Shown here piece after piece: positions 17,516-25,854 of a stretch of DNA of 42,919 nucleotides. The stretch is taken from the NCBI GenBank assembly GCA_937891465.1, contig CALAHF010000157.1, positions 1 to 42,919 on the forward strand. Direction: 5' to 3'. Below the pieces are notes generated by a model. It was not told the origin of the DNA, searched no databases, and worked only from the letters and a program-made list of their open reading frames with translations. This DNA comes from an uncultured Verrucomicrobiales bacterium. GTDB lineage: Bacteria; Verrucomicrobiota; Verrucomicrobiia; Verrucomicrobiales; DEV007. Numbering within the stretch: the stretch's first letter is position 1; each line of letters begins with the position of its first letter. The position numbers and the translations under genes are program-made.

Positions 17516-18196
17516 ATGCGTCTCTTTCTTTTTCTCAGTATTTTCGTTTTTCTTTCGGCCAGTCTGTTTGCCGAAGATTCCCTAACTCTTTCGTCCAAAG
17601 GTGAATTAATCTATGAGGAAAATTTTGAAGAGCTAACGAAACGCCTCCAAGTAGGCGAGGGAAAGTGGCAGATTGTCGATGGGGCATCGATCAAGGGGAT
17701 GCAGCAGAAAGAGGATGGGCATACCGCTTTCCGGAAGATGTTTCTTGATCATCAAGATGTGATTTACCAATTCGACATCATGCTGGAAGACACGGCTTAC
17801 GCGAAGTTCTTGATCAACTACGAACGGGTCCATCTCGCAAACTGTATCATCAAGCCAAAGGAGTTTTCGATCTCCAAGCTCAACGAGGTGAACAAGCGCA
17901 AGCAAATGGAGGCTCTGGCGAAAGCAGAAGGCAAGCCGGTGGAAAAAGGCGATTGGCAAAAGAAAAATGTCGTTCTCGCCCGTGAGGAGATTTCGATCGA
18001 GAAGGGACAATGGTGCACCGTGACGATCGAGTTGGTGGGCGACCAGATGGTGGCTCACTTGGGCGATGTGACGTTACGCGGAAAGCATCCCGGACTGAAG
18101 GAGCGCAAAACAAACTTCGGAATTCAGGCAGCCGGGCTCAATGGATGGGTTCACTTCTGCAACCTCCGCATTTGGAAAGCTGAGCCGAAGGCTTGA
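17516..18196 (+). CDS. Small secreted DUF1080-like / concanavalin-like protein
   Basis: 226 residues with a strong Sec signal (MRLFLFLSIFVFLSASLFAE). The mature protein opens with LIYEENFEELTKRLQVGEGK and ends with GIQAAGLNGWVHFCNLRIWK, the first and last strand patterns of the DUF1080/LamG-like beta-sandwich, with WCTVTIELVGDQMVAHLGDV in between. It is shorter than a full DUF1080 domain protein and has a Lys-rich insert around residues 120-155 (NEVNKRKQMEALAKAEGKP). The gene ends 31 bp before the sulfatase start on the same strand, so the two are almost certainly one transcript. It may bind the glycan whose sulfate is removed. The fold assignment is moderate; the function is not known. Confidence 0.78.
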   Translation: MRLFLFLSIFVFLSASLFAEDSLTLSSKGELIYEENFEELTKRLQVGEGKWQIVDGASIKGMQQKEDGHTAFRKMFLDHQDVIYQFDIMLEDTAYAKFLINYERVHLANCIIKPKEFSISKLNEVNKRKQMEALAKAEGKPVEKGDWQKKNVVLAREEISIEKGQWCTVTIELVGDQMVAHLGDVTLRGKHPGLKERKTNFGIQAAGLNGWVHFCNLRIWKAEPKA

Positions 18197-18227
18197 TTCA
18201 GGCGTTCCATAATCCCGGCCCGATAGA

Positions 18228-19757
18228 ATGAATATGATGAAACCCCAAACCTCGATCTTCGCAATTGTTCTGCTTTTGCTGCTGGCACCCACCATTCAAG
18301 CAGCCGAAAAGCCCAACCTGATTCTGTTGATGGGGGACGATCACGGCTGGGAAGAAACCGGCTACAATGGTCACCCCGACCTAAAAACTCCGGTGCTCGA
18401 CGAAATGGCGGCGACGGGGCTTCGGCTTGATCGTTTCTACGCTGCTCATCCTTCCTGTTCGCCGACTCGGGGGAGTGTGCTTACCGGACGGCATCCGAAT
18501 CGATACGGCACCTTCTCTCCGGGATATTCTCTGCGCCCCGAGGAAGTGACGATCGCTCAACTGCTGGGGAAAGCCGGCTACCTTCGTGGCCACTTCGGCA
18601 AATGGCATGTCGGCACGGTGAAGGCGGGATCGCCCACCAATCCTGGTGCGATGGGATTTGATGAATGGGTGTCTCACGACAATTTCTTCGAGCTCGATCC
18701 ACCACTTTCGGACAACGGTGGACCTCCGGTGATCCATCCGGGCGAAAGCTCGGCCGTTGTCATCGACGAGACGATTCAGTTCATTAAAAAGGCGAAAGCC
18801 GGGGAGAAGCCTTTCCTCACCGTGGTCTGGTTCGGTTCGCCTCACGAACCCTACAGCGGGCTCCCGGATGATTTGGCCCTCTACGATCATCTTCCAGAGA
18901 AATATGCTGATAGTGGTACGGTGAGCCTCACTTCCAACGAAACCGGGCGAAAAACGAAGCGTCCTCTGGGCGATGTGCTGCGCGAACGCTACGCGGAGAT
19001 CACCGCCATGGATCGTGCCATTGGAACGCTGCGGGATTTTCTTGCAGCAGAAGGCCTCCGGGACAACACGCTCGTTTGGTACTGCGGCGACAACGGCACG
19101 CCGCCGAGCGGGGCCTTGGAAGCTTATTCGCCCTTACGCGCTCTGAAAGGTCAAGTCTATGAAGGTGGCATCCGAGTGCCGGCTGTGATCGAGTGGCCCG
19201 CCCGCATTCCCGAAGGGCGGACCTCGGAGTTCAATGCTGTCACCAGCGACATGCTCCCGACGGCCTGCGAACTGGCTGGCACTCCGATTCCTGACAATCG
19301 TCCGCTCGACGGACTGAGCCTGCTGCCTCTGTTCGAGGGAGAACTCGACGAGCGCCCAACTCCCATCTTCTTTTGGAATTTTATGTCGAAAGGAAAACCG
19401 AAGGTCGAGTCAAAACCGTGGATCGATCCAGAGTGGCAGAAGGGAACCACGCCGCTGGTGAAGCTGAGCGGCAATATACCGACGCGGAATTTCCGTAACT
19501 TTCATCACCCGGAAATTTTCCCAACCGACTACCTCGGCGGCTGCGTCATGTTGGGGAACCGTTACAAGCTGGTCATCCACGACGGCAAGAGTGCAGACGA
19601 CGCAAAAGTCGAGTTGTTCGATCTCAGTGTGGACTCAGCGGAAACCAAAAACCTCGCCGACAGCGAACCGGACACGGTGAAGTCGATGCAAAAAGATCTC
19701 AGGCGCTGGCAGGACTCTGTTCTGAAGAGTCTGACCGGCGAAGACTACTCAGAGTAG
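18228..19757 (+). CDS. Secreted arylsulfatase (formylglycine-dependent)
   Basis: 509 residues. A signal peptide (IFAIVLLLLLAPTIQAAE) is followed by the sulfatase core KPNLILLMGDDHGWEETGYN with metal ligands D37/D38, and by C77-S-P-T-R81, the C-x-P-x-R motif whose Cys becomes formylglycine. Further active-site segments are LRGHFGKWHVGTV, GSPHEPYSG and WYCGDNGTPPSG (the C-terminal Asp/Asn calcium ligands). Length and order match family S1 sulfatases, which are heavily expanded in PVC bacteria that use sulfated polysaccharides. An anaerobic or aerobic maturation enzyme is required but is not encoded in this window. The start could be 18228 or one of the in-frame ATGs two and three codons later (18234 and 18237). 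It is the second gene of the pair starting at 17516. Confidence 0.95.
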   Translation: MNMMKPQTSIFAIVLLLLLAPTIQAAEKPNLILLMGDDHGWEETGYNGHPDLKTPVLDEMAATGLRLDRFYAAHPSCSPTRGSVLTGRHPNRYGTFSPGYSLRPEEVTIAQLLGKAGYLRGHFGKWHVGTVKAGSPTNPGAMGFDEWVSHDNFFELDPPLSDNGGPPVIHPGESSAVVIDETIQFIKKAKAGEKPFLTVVWFGSPHEPYSGLPDDLALYDHLPEKYADSGTVSLTSNETGRKTKRPLGDVLRERYAEITAMDRAIGTLRDFLAAEGLRDNTLVWYCGDNGTPPSGALEAYSPLRALKGQVYEGGIRVPAVIEWPARIPEGRTSEFNAVTSDMLPTACELAGTPIPDNRPLDGLSLLPLFEGELDERPTPIFFWNFMSKGKPKVESKPWIDPEWQKGTTPLVKLSGNIPTRNFRNFHHPEIFPTDYLGGCVMLGNRYKLVIHDGKSADDAKVELFDLSVDSAETKNLADSEPDTVKSMQKDLRRWQDSVLKSLTGEDYSE

Positions 19758-19820
19758 AGGTCGATCGGGTCTACTTCGAACGCCTACATGGTGAGAAACG
19801 CTTTACTCATTGCGGCTTTC

Positions 19821-19837
19821 ACTCAGCGTAACTGAGT
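19821..19837. terminator. Short hairpin between convergent genes
   Basis: Perfect 6-bp stem ACTCAG / CTGAGT with a CGTAA loop, in the 92-bp gap between the sulfatase stop and the aspA-like stop. There is no clear T-tract on either side, so terminator function is tentative. Confidence 0.3.
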
Positions 19838-19849
19838 TGCTTCGTTCAT

Positions 19850-21712
19850 TCACTCGCTCAACAAGGGATTGGCCATTTTCTCCGGACTCAGCAAATCATC
19901 GAGCTGCGTCCTGGAGATCCAGCCTTTTTCCAACACGAGGTCATAGACGCTGCGATTCGTCGCGAGCGCTTCTTTCGCTATGGAGGCGGACTTCTCGTAG
20001 CCCAGCACTGGATTGAGCGCTGTGACGATTCCGATGGAGTTTTTGACGTAGTCGGAACACTTCTCGCGATTCGCGGTGATGCCGTTGACGCAGCGGGTCG
20101 ACAGGACAATGGCAGCGTTCTTTAGCAACATCAGACTGCTCAATAAATTGTAAGCCATGATTGGTTCAGCCATGTTCAACTCGAACTCAGTCGCTTCCGC
20201 CGCCATTGAGACGGTCAGGTCCGATCCGATAATCTGATAGCAGATCTGGTTCACCACTTCCGGAATGACCGGATTCACTTTCCCCGGCATGATGGACGAG
20301 CCCGGTTGCATGGCGGGAAGATTGATCTCTCCTAAACCGCAGCGCGGTCCCGACGATCCCCAACGCAGGTCGTTGCATATTTTGGAAATCTGAATCGCGG
20401 TGACTTTGAGAGCGCCGCTCATCTCCGCAAAGTCCGCTGCATCCTGAGTGGCTTCAACGAGATCGTGGGCAAGCTTCACGTGCAGACCACTCATCTCATT
20501 GATCTTGCGCGTGCAAAGGGCGGCGTAACCCTGTGGACTGTTGAGCCCGGTGCCGATCGCGGTCGCCCCCATGTTGACGACGAGGAGTTCTTCGGTGATG
20601 CGCTCGAGTCGACGGATCCCGTCATTCACCATGACAGCGTAGGCGGCGAACTCCTGGCCGAGAGTCATGGGGACGGCGTCCTGATTTTCAGTCCGGCCCA
20701 TCTTGATGACATCTGCGAACTCCTCTGCTTTCTCCTTAAGAGACTTCTTCAATACTCTCAGTGCTGATACCGTCTCGTGAGTTGAAGCCACCACCGCGAT
20801 CTTTACCGCCGTCGGGTAAGCGTCATTGGTCGACTGGGAACAGTTTACGTGATCGTTCGGGTGGCAGTGCTTGTAGTTGCCTTTTCGATGTCCCAGAATC
20901 TCAAGTGCGACGTTCGCGATAACTTCGTTCGCGTTCATGTTGGAGGAGGTGCCTGCCCCTCCCTGAACCATATCGACCACGAAATGCTCGTGAAATTCAC
21001 CGGCGAGGATGCGGTCGCACGCCACGCAGATCGCATCCGCGATTTTCGGATTGAGCACGCCGAGGATTGAGTTTGCAGTGGCCGCTGCTTTTTTCACATA
21101 GGCAAACCCATTCACCAGGTGCTGGAAGTGGGACAGTTTGATCCCTGAAAAGGTAAAGTTCTCCATCGCCCGAGTCGTTTGCACACCGTAGTAGTGGCTA
21201 TTGGATACCTCGCGGTCGCCCAAGGAGTCGTGCTCGCGCCGGTAACCGCTGATGTCACTCCGCTTGTTCTCACCTTGCAGTAACATTTCCGTCGTCTCCC
21301 GAAGTCGTGAGTTGGTGCGCCGCGCCGCCCTGCGTAGAAAATGGTAGTAGGTCTTCGGATTTTCCTGCCGAAATTTCTCGATAGCTTCTTTGGGAATCGC
21401 CCAGACGCTGGTTTCCTCCAGGGCGAGGCCCGAGACACTGTGGTCGAGGTCATCAATAAAAAGCGACTCACCGATGACCGCTCCTTCCTTCAGGCAGGCG
21501 ATCGTGACATTCCGCCCTGCGAGGCCGCGGTGAAGGTCGATTTTTCCATCCAGCACGATGCCGAACCATCGACGAGGGGCTGATTCATGGAAGAGGTAAT
21601 CGCCCTGAGGAAATGTTTTCTCCTTACCTAGCGCCGCGAATTTCTTCGACTCCTCGAAAGACACTTCCATGTCGCCTGCGACACGTTCGATAAGTTCTCT
21701 GGTGATTTTCAT
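19850..21712 (-). CDS. aspA: Aspartate ammonia-lyase with N-terminal cyclic-nucleotide-binding-like domain
   Basis: 620 residues from the ATG at 21712. Residues about 25-135 form a CNB/CRP-like beta-roll (FPQGDYLFHESAPRRWFGIV, LDGKIDLHRGLAGRNVTIAC, EGAVIGESLFIDDLDHSVSG). After a linker, residues about 158-615 are a full aspartase/fumarase-superfamily enzyme: EHDSLGDREVSNSHYYGVQT, GGAGTSSNMNANEVIAN, HVNCSQSTNDAYPTAVK and the catalytic serine loop GSSIMPGKVNPVIPEVVNQ, all matching AspA more than FumC. The reaction is L-aspartate to fumarate and ammonia in the cytoplasm. In the CNB domain the phosphate-binding cassette has Gly-Glu but shows His-Ser where cAMP binders have Arg-Ser/Thr/Ala, so canonical cAMP binding is doubtful. 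Ligand control of the lyase is inferred from the fusion. It converges with the sulfatase gene and has no same-strand neighbour. Confidence 0.93.
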   Translation of the reverse strand: MKITRELIERVAGDMEVSFEESKKFAALGKEKTFPQGDYLFHESAPRRWFGIVLDGKIDLHRGLAGRNVTIACLKEGAVIGESLFIDDLDHSVSGLALEETSVWAIPKEAIEKFRQENPKTYYHFLRRAARRTNSRLRETTEMLLQGENKRSDISGYRREHDSLGDREVSNSHYYGVQTTRAMENFTFSGIKLSHFQHLVNGFAYVKKAAATANSILGVLNPKIADAICVACDRILAGEFHEHFVVDMVQGGAGTSSNMNANEVIANVALEILGHRKGNYKHCHPNDHVNCSQSTNDAYPTAVKIAVVASTHETVSALRVLKKSLKEKAEEFADVIKMGRTENQDAVPMTLGQEFAAYAVMVNDGIRRLERITEELLVVNMGATAIGTGLNSPQGYAALCTRKINEMSGLHVKLAHDLVEATQDAADFAEMSGALKVTAIQISKICNDLRWGSSGPRCGLGEINLPAMQPGSSIMPGKVNPVIPEVVNQICYQIIGSDLTVSMAAEATEFELNMAEPIMAYNLLSSLMLLKNAAIVLSTRCVNGITANREKCSDYVKNSIGIVTALNPVLGYEKSASIAKEALATNRSVYDLVLEKGWISRTQLDDLLSPEKMANPLLSE

Positions 21713-21884
21713 GGGAAGCGTAAACAAAAAATTGAGATCAAAAGGGTGCGAGTATGGACAGTTCCACCCGCCTGACGAGTCATTTCGAACCGGGCGAGTT
21801 AGTCAAAGACTATGTAATCTAAAGATTCGAATGCCTCGATTTGCGACCTTCTAATCCAAAAGAGAAAGACTTTAAACCCGGCCG

Positions 21885-21930
21885 GATCGGCGCGCCGTTA
21901 AAACCCCTTGAAAAATCAAACTCCTATCAA
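21885..21930 (+). promoter_or_regulatory. Copy D of the recurrent 45-bp box
   Basis: Reads GATCGGCGCGCCGTTAAAAC, then CCCTTGAAAAATCAAACTCC and TATCAA. It is the cleanest copy, 70 bp before the ATG of the sialate O-acetylesterase gene. The region also contains an 8-bp GGCGCGCC palindrome. Confidence 0.62.
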
Positions 21931-22000
21931 TTCGCAGTAAGTCTCGAATACGCCGTTCCTGATCGTTGACTGGGCGCCTCTGATTTGGCAGGATCGGGAG

Positions 22001-23581
22001 ATGAAGTTTCCCATTCTAATCTTCGCGTTAACTCTCACGAGTTCGCTTTTTGTTCATTCGGCCAATGGCCTTGAGCCCGATTCACATTTCAGTGATCACA
22101 TGGTTTTGCAACGAGACATGGATGTCCCTGTCTGGGGAACTGCGGCACCAAATTCGGACGTCTTCGTTTCCTTTGCCGGACAGAAAGTCAATGCGAAAGC
22201 CGATGCAAAAGGCCAGTGGCGAGCTGTTCTGAAACCGCTCCAAGCATCCAGCGAAGGCCGTGTCATGACGATTTCGGGAGACGGGAAAGACCTGGAAATT
22301 AAGAATGCGCTTATTGGTGATGTGTGGGTTGGCTCGGGGCAATCCAATATGGCGGGACGTGTTGAAAGTTATGCGAAGAATGACCCAACGCTCGCCGAGT
22401 TGGTCACCAAGGCACCCTTTCCTTCGATCCGGCTAATGAATGGCGGGCCCAAACCAACGTGGCAGGAAGCAACGCCCGAGACGGTTCCGAAGGCTTCAGC
22501 GATTCTTTTTGCTTTCGGCGAACGACTTCATCGTGATCTGAATGTTCCTATCGGGTTGATCGTAGGAGCTGTCGGAGGAACCCCGTCGGGGATGTGGATT
22601 CCTGCCGAAATTTTGGCGGAGAGCGAATTGTGCCAGGCTGAAATTAAGGAATTTGCCAAGACGTGGGATCGAGAGAAGGCGCAAGCCCGGCTCGACGTCG
22701 CAGTTGCCGCGTGGGAAAAGCAGGCGGCTGAAGCTGAGGCGGCAGGGAAAAAGCCACGGGGGAGAAAGCCGCTGCCTCTGGTTGCACCCGGAGGGGCTTC
22801 GCGCGGAGGAAAGTCTGGCGGATTGTTCGATCGTTATATTCGTTCCAGTGTCGGCTACGGAATTCGCGGGGTCCTTTGGGATCAGGGGGAATCCGGCACA
22901 GGTGTCGTAGGGCTTGGGCAACACGCGACCATGACCGAACTTATTCGCGGGTGGCGTGAGCTGTGGGGACAGGGAGACTTTCCGTTTTTATTTGTTCAAA
23001 AGCCAAGCGGTTATGGCAATGCCTTTTCGAACGAAAATCCGATTACGCGCGAGGCTAATGAATTCTCAGAACTTCCAAAAACGGTGAGCGAAGCTCGCGG
23101 TGGCGAAGGTCGTTTTCTTTATACCCGACTCATGCTGGACAATGAAAATGCCTGGATGGTTCCCGCGATCGATCTCGGTTCTAGTGTTCATCCCATCAAT
23201 AAATGGGGATACGGAAACCGTGCCGCAGAAATTGCACAGCAGCGCGTTTACAAAAAAGCAGGCGTAGTCGGGTACGGTCCCATTTATAAATCCCACGCCG
23301 TCAGTGGAGACAAAGTCACTGTGACATTTTCTGACACAGGGGAGGGGCTTGTGACAAAACACAGCGATGAATTGCAAGGGTTTGCCCTTGCTGGAGATAA
23401 TGGCATCTGGCACTGGGCCATCGCAAAAATCGACGGGGACGACACCGTGGTAATGGCAAGCGAAGCGGTTGGTGAGCCGACACAAGTGCGATTCGGGTAT
23501 GCTCAGAAGCGACAGTGGGCAAACCTGTTCAACAAAGCCGGCTTGCCTGCTCTGGCATTCACCACTGAGAGCGCGAAGTGA
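22001..23581 (+). CDS. Secreted sialate O-acetylesterase (SGNH-type)
   Basis: 526 residues. A signal peptide (ILIFALTLTSSLFVHSANG) is followed by the usual DSHFSDHMVLQRDMDVPVWG opening and an Ig-like strand region. The SGNH block I is IGDVWVGSGQSNMAGR with nucleophile S115, the block around WDQGESGTGVVGLGQH matches the G-E-S/A-N region, and the C-terminal Asp/His pair is probably in IDLGSSVHPINKWGYGNRAA. An Ala/Lys-rich insert (EKQAAEAEAAGKKPRGRKP, about residues 235-255) is unusual. It is expected to remove acetyl esters from sialic acid or other acetylated sugars in the periplasm. AGGA lies 7 nt before the ATG. The following gene encodes a polysaccharide deacetylase, so both act on acetylated glycans. 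Confidence 0.92.
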   Translation: MKFPILIFALTLTSSLFVHSANGLEPDSHFSDHMVLQRDMDVPVWGTAAPNSDVFVSFAGQKVNAKADAKGQWRAVLKPLQASSEGRVMTISGDGKDLEIKNALIGDVWVGSGQSNMAGRVESYAKNDPTLAELVTKAPFPSIRLMNGGPKPTWQEATPETVPKASAILFAFGERLHRDLNVPIGLIVGAVGGTPSGMWIPAEILAESELCQAEIKEFAKTWDREKAQARLDVAVAAWEKQAAEAEAAGKKPRGRKPLPLVAPGGASRGGKSGGLFDRYIRSSVGYGIRGVLWDQGESGTGVVGLGQHATMTELIRGWRELWGQGDFPFLFVQKPSGYGNAFSNENPITREANEFSELPKTVSEARGGEGRFLYTRLMLDNENAWMVPAIDLGSSVHPINKWGYGNRAAEIAQQRVYKKAGVVGYGPIYKSHAVSGDKVTVTFSDTGEGLVTKHSDELQGFALAGDNGIWHWAIAKIDGDDTVVMASEAVGEPTQVRFGYAQKRQWANLFNKAGLPALAFTTESAK

Positions 23582-23594
23582 ATACCGCACGATC

Positions 23595-23627
23595 CAATAG
23601 GGTTGATTCGATGAACCTACCCTATTG
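23595..23627. repeat. Hairpin repeat R1 (CAATAGGGT ... ACCCTATTG)
   Basis: 33 nt that fold as CAATAGGGT/ACCCTATTG plus an inner TTC/GAA stem around a GAT loop; about 13 of 15 positions pair. It is followed by ATTCG and lies 39 bp before the ATG at 23667. It shares its unit with the repeats at 25799 and 32500. Confidence 0.75.
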
Positions 23628-23666
23628 ATTCGTTCTGCTCAGTTTGGAACCTAACCGTTCGTTTTC

Positions 23667-24437
23667 ATGATCAAAACATCCATTTATTTCGGCCTCGCCC
23701 TTTTGTCGCTCATTGTGCTCAGCAACTCTGGTGGCGGCAAGGAAGTAAAGAAGGCGGCAAAGGATAAGCCCATCGTCGTCCTCACTTTCGATGATTCGGT
23801 TGCCAGTCACGCGACATTTGTGGCTCCCCTGCTGAAAACATACGGCTTTGGAGCCACGTTTTTCATTACTGAAGGGTTTCAGTTTGTGATCGACAAAAAG
23901 AACTACATGACCTGGGAACAGATTCAGGTGCTCGACGCCGCAGGCTTTGAAATTGGAAATCACACCAAGCAGCACTCACGGGTCGGCGGCCAAACTCTGG
24001 AGCAGCTGACCGGGGACATTGCCTACATCGAAGAGCAGTGCAAAACGTATGGGATTCCGCACCCGACGAGTTTCTGTTACCCTGCCTATCAAACAAGCGA
24101 GACAGCAACCAAGGTGTTGCAGGAGCGGGGATATCGATTTGCGAGAGCCGGTGGAGCGCGGGCCTTTGACCCGGAAACTGATGATCCGCTTGCGATGCCT
24201 CAGGCCTTTGATGGAAAACCTGAGAGCACACTGGAGCAGTTCAAAGCGGCGGTAGCGATGGCTCGCGATGGAAAGATTGCGATCATGACCTTCCATGGAG
24301 TTCCCGATATCAAACATCCGTGGGTCAATACAGAACCTAAGAAATTCAAAAACTACATGGAACACCTTAAAAAAAGTGGTTGCCGCGTGATTTCACTCCG
24401 GGACCTTGGAATACATTTGGATGAGATTTCCCGCTAA
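23667..24437 (+). CDS. Polysaccharide deacetylase (NodB homology, CE4)
   Basis: 256 residues. A short hydrophobic N-terminus (MIKTSIYFGLALLSLIVLSN) suggests export. The NodB domain follows: motif 1 VVLTFDDS with D42/D43 (catalytic base and metal ligand), motif 2 EIGNHTKQHS with metal-binding H99 and H103, motif 3 in the shifted form TSFCYPAYQTS (the usual Arg of RxPY is not present), and motif 5 IMTFHGVPD with a His. The expected reaction is hydrolysis of N- or O-acetyl groups on a polysaccharide. It lies 85 bp after the sialate O-acetylesterase gene on the same strand and converges with the DUF1501 remnant. The altered motif 3 leaves substrate open. Confidence 0.9.
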   Translation: MIKTSIYFGLALLSLIVLSNSGGGKEVKKAAKDKPIVVLTFDDSVASHATFVAPLLKTYGFGATFFITEGFQFVIDKKNYMTWEQIQVLDAAGFEIGNHTKQHSRVGGQTLEQLTGDIAYIEEQCKTYGIPHPTSFCYPAYQTSETATKVLQERGYRFARAGGARAFDPETDDPLAMPQAFDGKPESTLEQFKAAVAMARDGKIAIMTFHGVPDIKHPWVNTEPKKFKNYMEHLKKSGCRVISLRDLGIHLDEISR

Positions 24438-24539
24438 AGAAGTCAATTCAATCTCGAGATCCGCTCTGCCCGAACTGGTCGCGAACCCGGTATTCGCCGA
24501 GCACCTGAAGTAAGGTTGCTCAAAGTGCTTAGAGCTACA

Positions 24540-25788
24540 TTAGATCAGTTCCGAGATAACTTTTCCGGAATCAGTCGCCGTCGTCATGCTGCCGAATTGA
24601 GTCTCGAATTCGTGGCCGGGTTTGATTCCGATTCTGGAAAACAAGGTCGCGAACAAATCGGGAACTGAATACGAATCGCCCTCGATTGCCGTTCCGTCTT
24701 TGTTTGTTGAACCGACGATTTCGCCTTTTGCAAAGCCAGCCCCGCCAATCACGATCGGCACCACCGTGGGAAAATGATCACGGCCCGCTGTGGAATTGAT
24801 CTGCGGGGTGCGACCAAATTCACCGATCCAAACGACGACGGTTTCATCCAGCAGCCCGCCCGAACTCAAGTCCTCCATCAAGGCGGCAAAAAGCTGGTCC
24901 AACTGCTTGCAGAGCCGACTGGTGGTGCTCGCGTTTTGCGTGTGGGTATCCCAACCTCCCTGCGCGACCTCGACAAACGGCACGCCCGATTCCAGGAGAC
25001 GCCTTGCCAGCAGCGCTCGTTGACCGAACGGATCGTCACCGTAGCGTTTCTTCTCCTTGTCGGATTCGATGTCGAGTGCTTTCGAAAAATCAGTCTCGAT
25101 GAGCCGCTCGATCTTTGAAAGGACCGCCAAACGCGCTTCAGGATCAGCAGCAGCCTGATGATTCTGACTGAAATGCTCGCTCAAATTTCGCGTCAGCTGA
25201 ATTCGCTTCCGGCGCGATTCGAGTGTCTGCAACAGTGCGCGCAATTCCTTCGGATTCTCGATCGCGAAGGGACCATTTTCCAATCCGAGAAACGCCGGGC
25301 CAAATCCCTGGCCCGCGCCGATACTTACGTAATTCGGTAGATCACTGATGGGCGATTGATTCGACATTACGGCACCGAGCGACGGCCGCGGAAATGCCTC
25401 TACAAACGGATAACCCGTGTGCAAAAAATAGCGTGCCCGATCATGATCACCTTCAGGCGAGGTCACGTTCCGCACGACGGAAAGCTTGTCCATTCGCTTT
25501 GCGAGAAGCGGCAGCTTCTCAGAAATTTCGATTTCTCTGGCGGCTGTTTTGATCGACTTTGTGCCGCCGCCTGTTGCCTGCCCCGGTTTGGGATCAAACG
25601 TCTCGAATTGGCTCGGCCCAGATCACGAGCAGCTTTTTAGCGCGGGATTTCTCATTCGCAAAAACCGGGGGCATTCCCAAATGCGACGCGGCAAATCCGA
25701 AAAATCCGGAGGCCGTTCCGCCAATAAATCCGCATCTCGAAACGAAGCGTTTCGAACGGCAATCGTAGTCAGGAAAAAATTCGTTCAT
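24540..25788 (-). pseudogene. DUF1501 protein gene with an 11-nt deletion (frameshifted)
   Basis: The N-terminal part starts at 25788 (MNEFFPDYDCRSKRFVSRCG, then FIGGTASGFFGFAASHLG) and runs through KSRAKKLLVIW to a stop at 25594. At 25611-25622 the homology moves to the frame reading GPSQFETFDPKPGQATGGG, EISEKLPLLAKRMDKLSVVR and on to the C-terminal DUF1501 signature (GEFGRTPQINSTAGRDHFPT) and the stop at 24540. The intact paralogue at 37423-38814 has IWLDGGPTQFETYDPKP at this point, and the broken gene is 11 nt shorter there, losing LDGG. The Tat-like motif is also damaged: SRCGFIGG instead of SRRGFIGG. A translation restart at MDKLSVVRNV (25493) could yield only a truncated protein without export signal. 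It follows the BlaI gene on the same strand and the R2 repeat. Confidence 0.85.
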
Positions 25789-25798
25789 AACGGTTTTA

Positions 25799-25841
25799 CG
25801 AAGCAACAGGGTAAGTTTGGCGAACCAATAGGGTTGGTTCG
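25799..25841. repeat. Hairpin repeat R2
   Basis: Contains CGAAGCAACAGGGTAAG and CGAACCAATAGGGTTGGTTCG in pieces, the latter a 7-bp stem (CGAACCA / TGGTTCG) with an ATAGGGT loop. The first part is the reverse complement of the ACCCTGTTGCTTCG end of repeat R3. It ends 10 bp before the start codon of the broken DUF1501 gene (minus strand). The string CGGTTTTACGAA at 25791 is also found, with one extra C, next to R3. Confidence 0.75.
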
Positions 25842-25854
25842 CAAAAGGCAGGGA

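Noticed and set aside
8071-21930. Reading the 45-bp box as integron attC sites because of its GTTAAAA core
   Set aside because: There is no matching inverted RYYYAAC partner and no integrase or cassette array.
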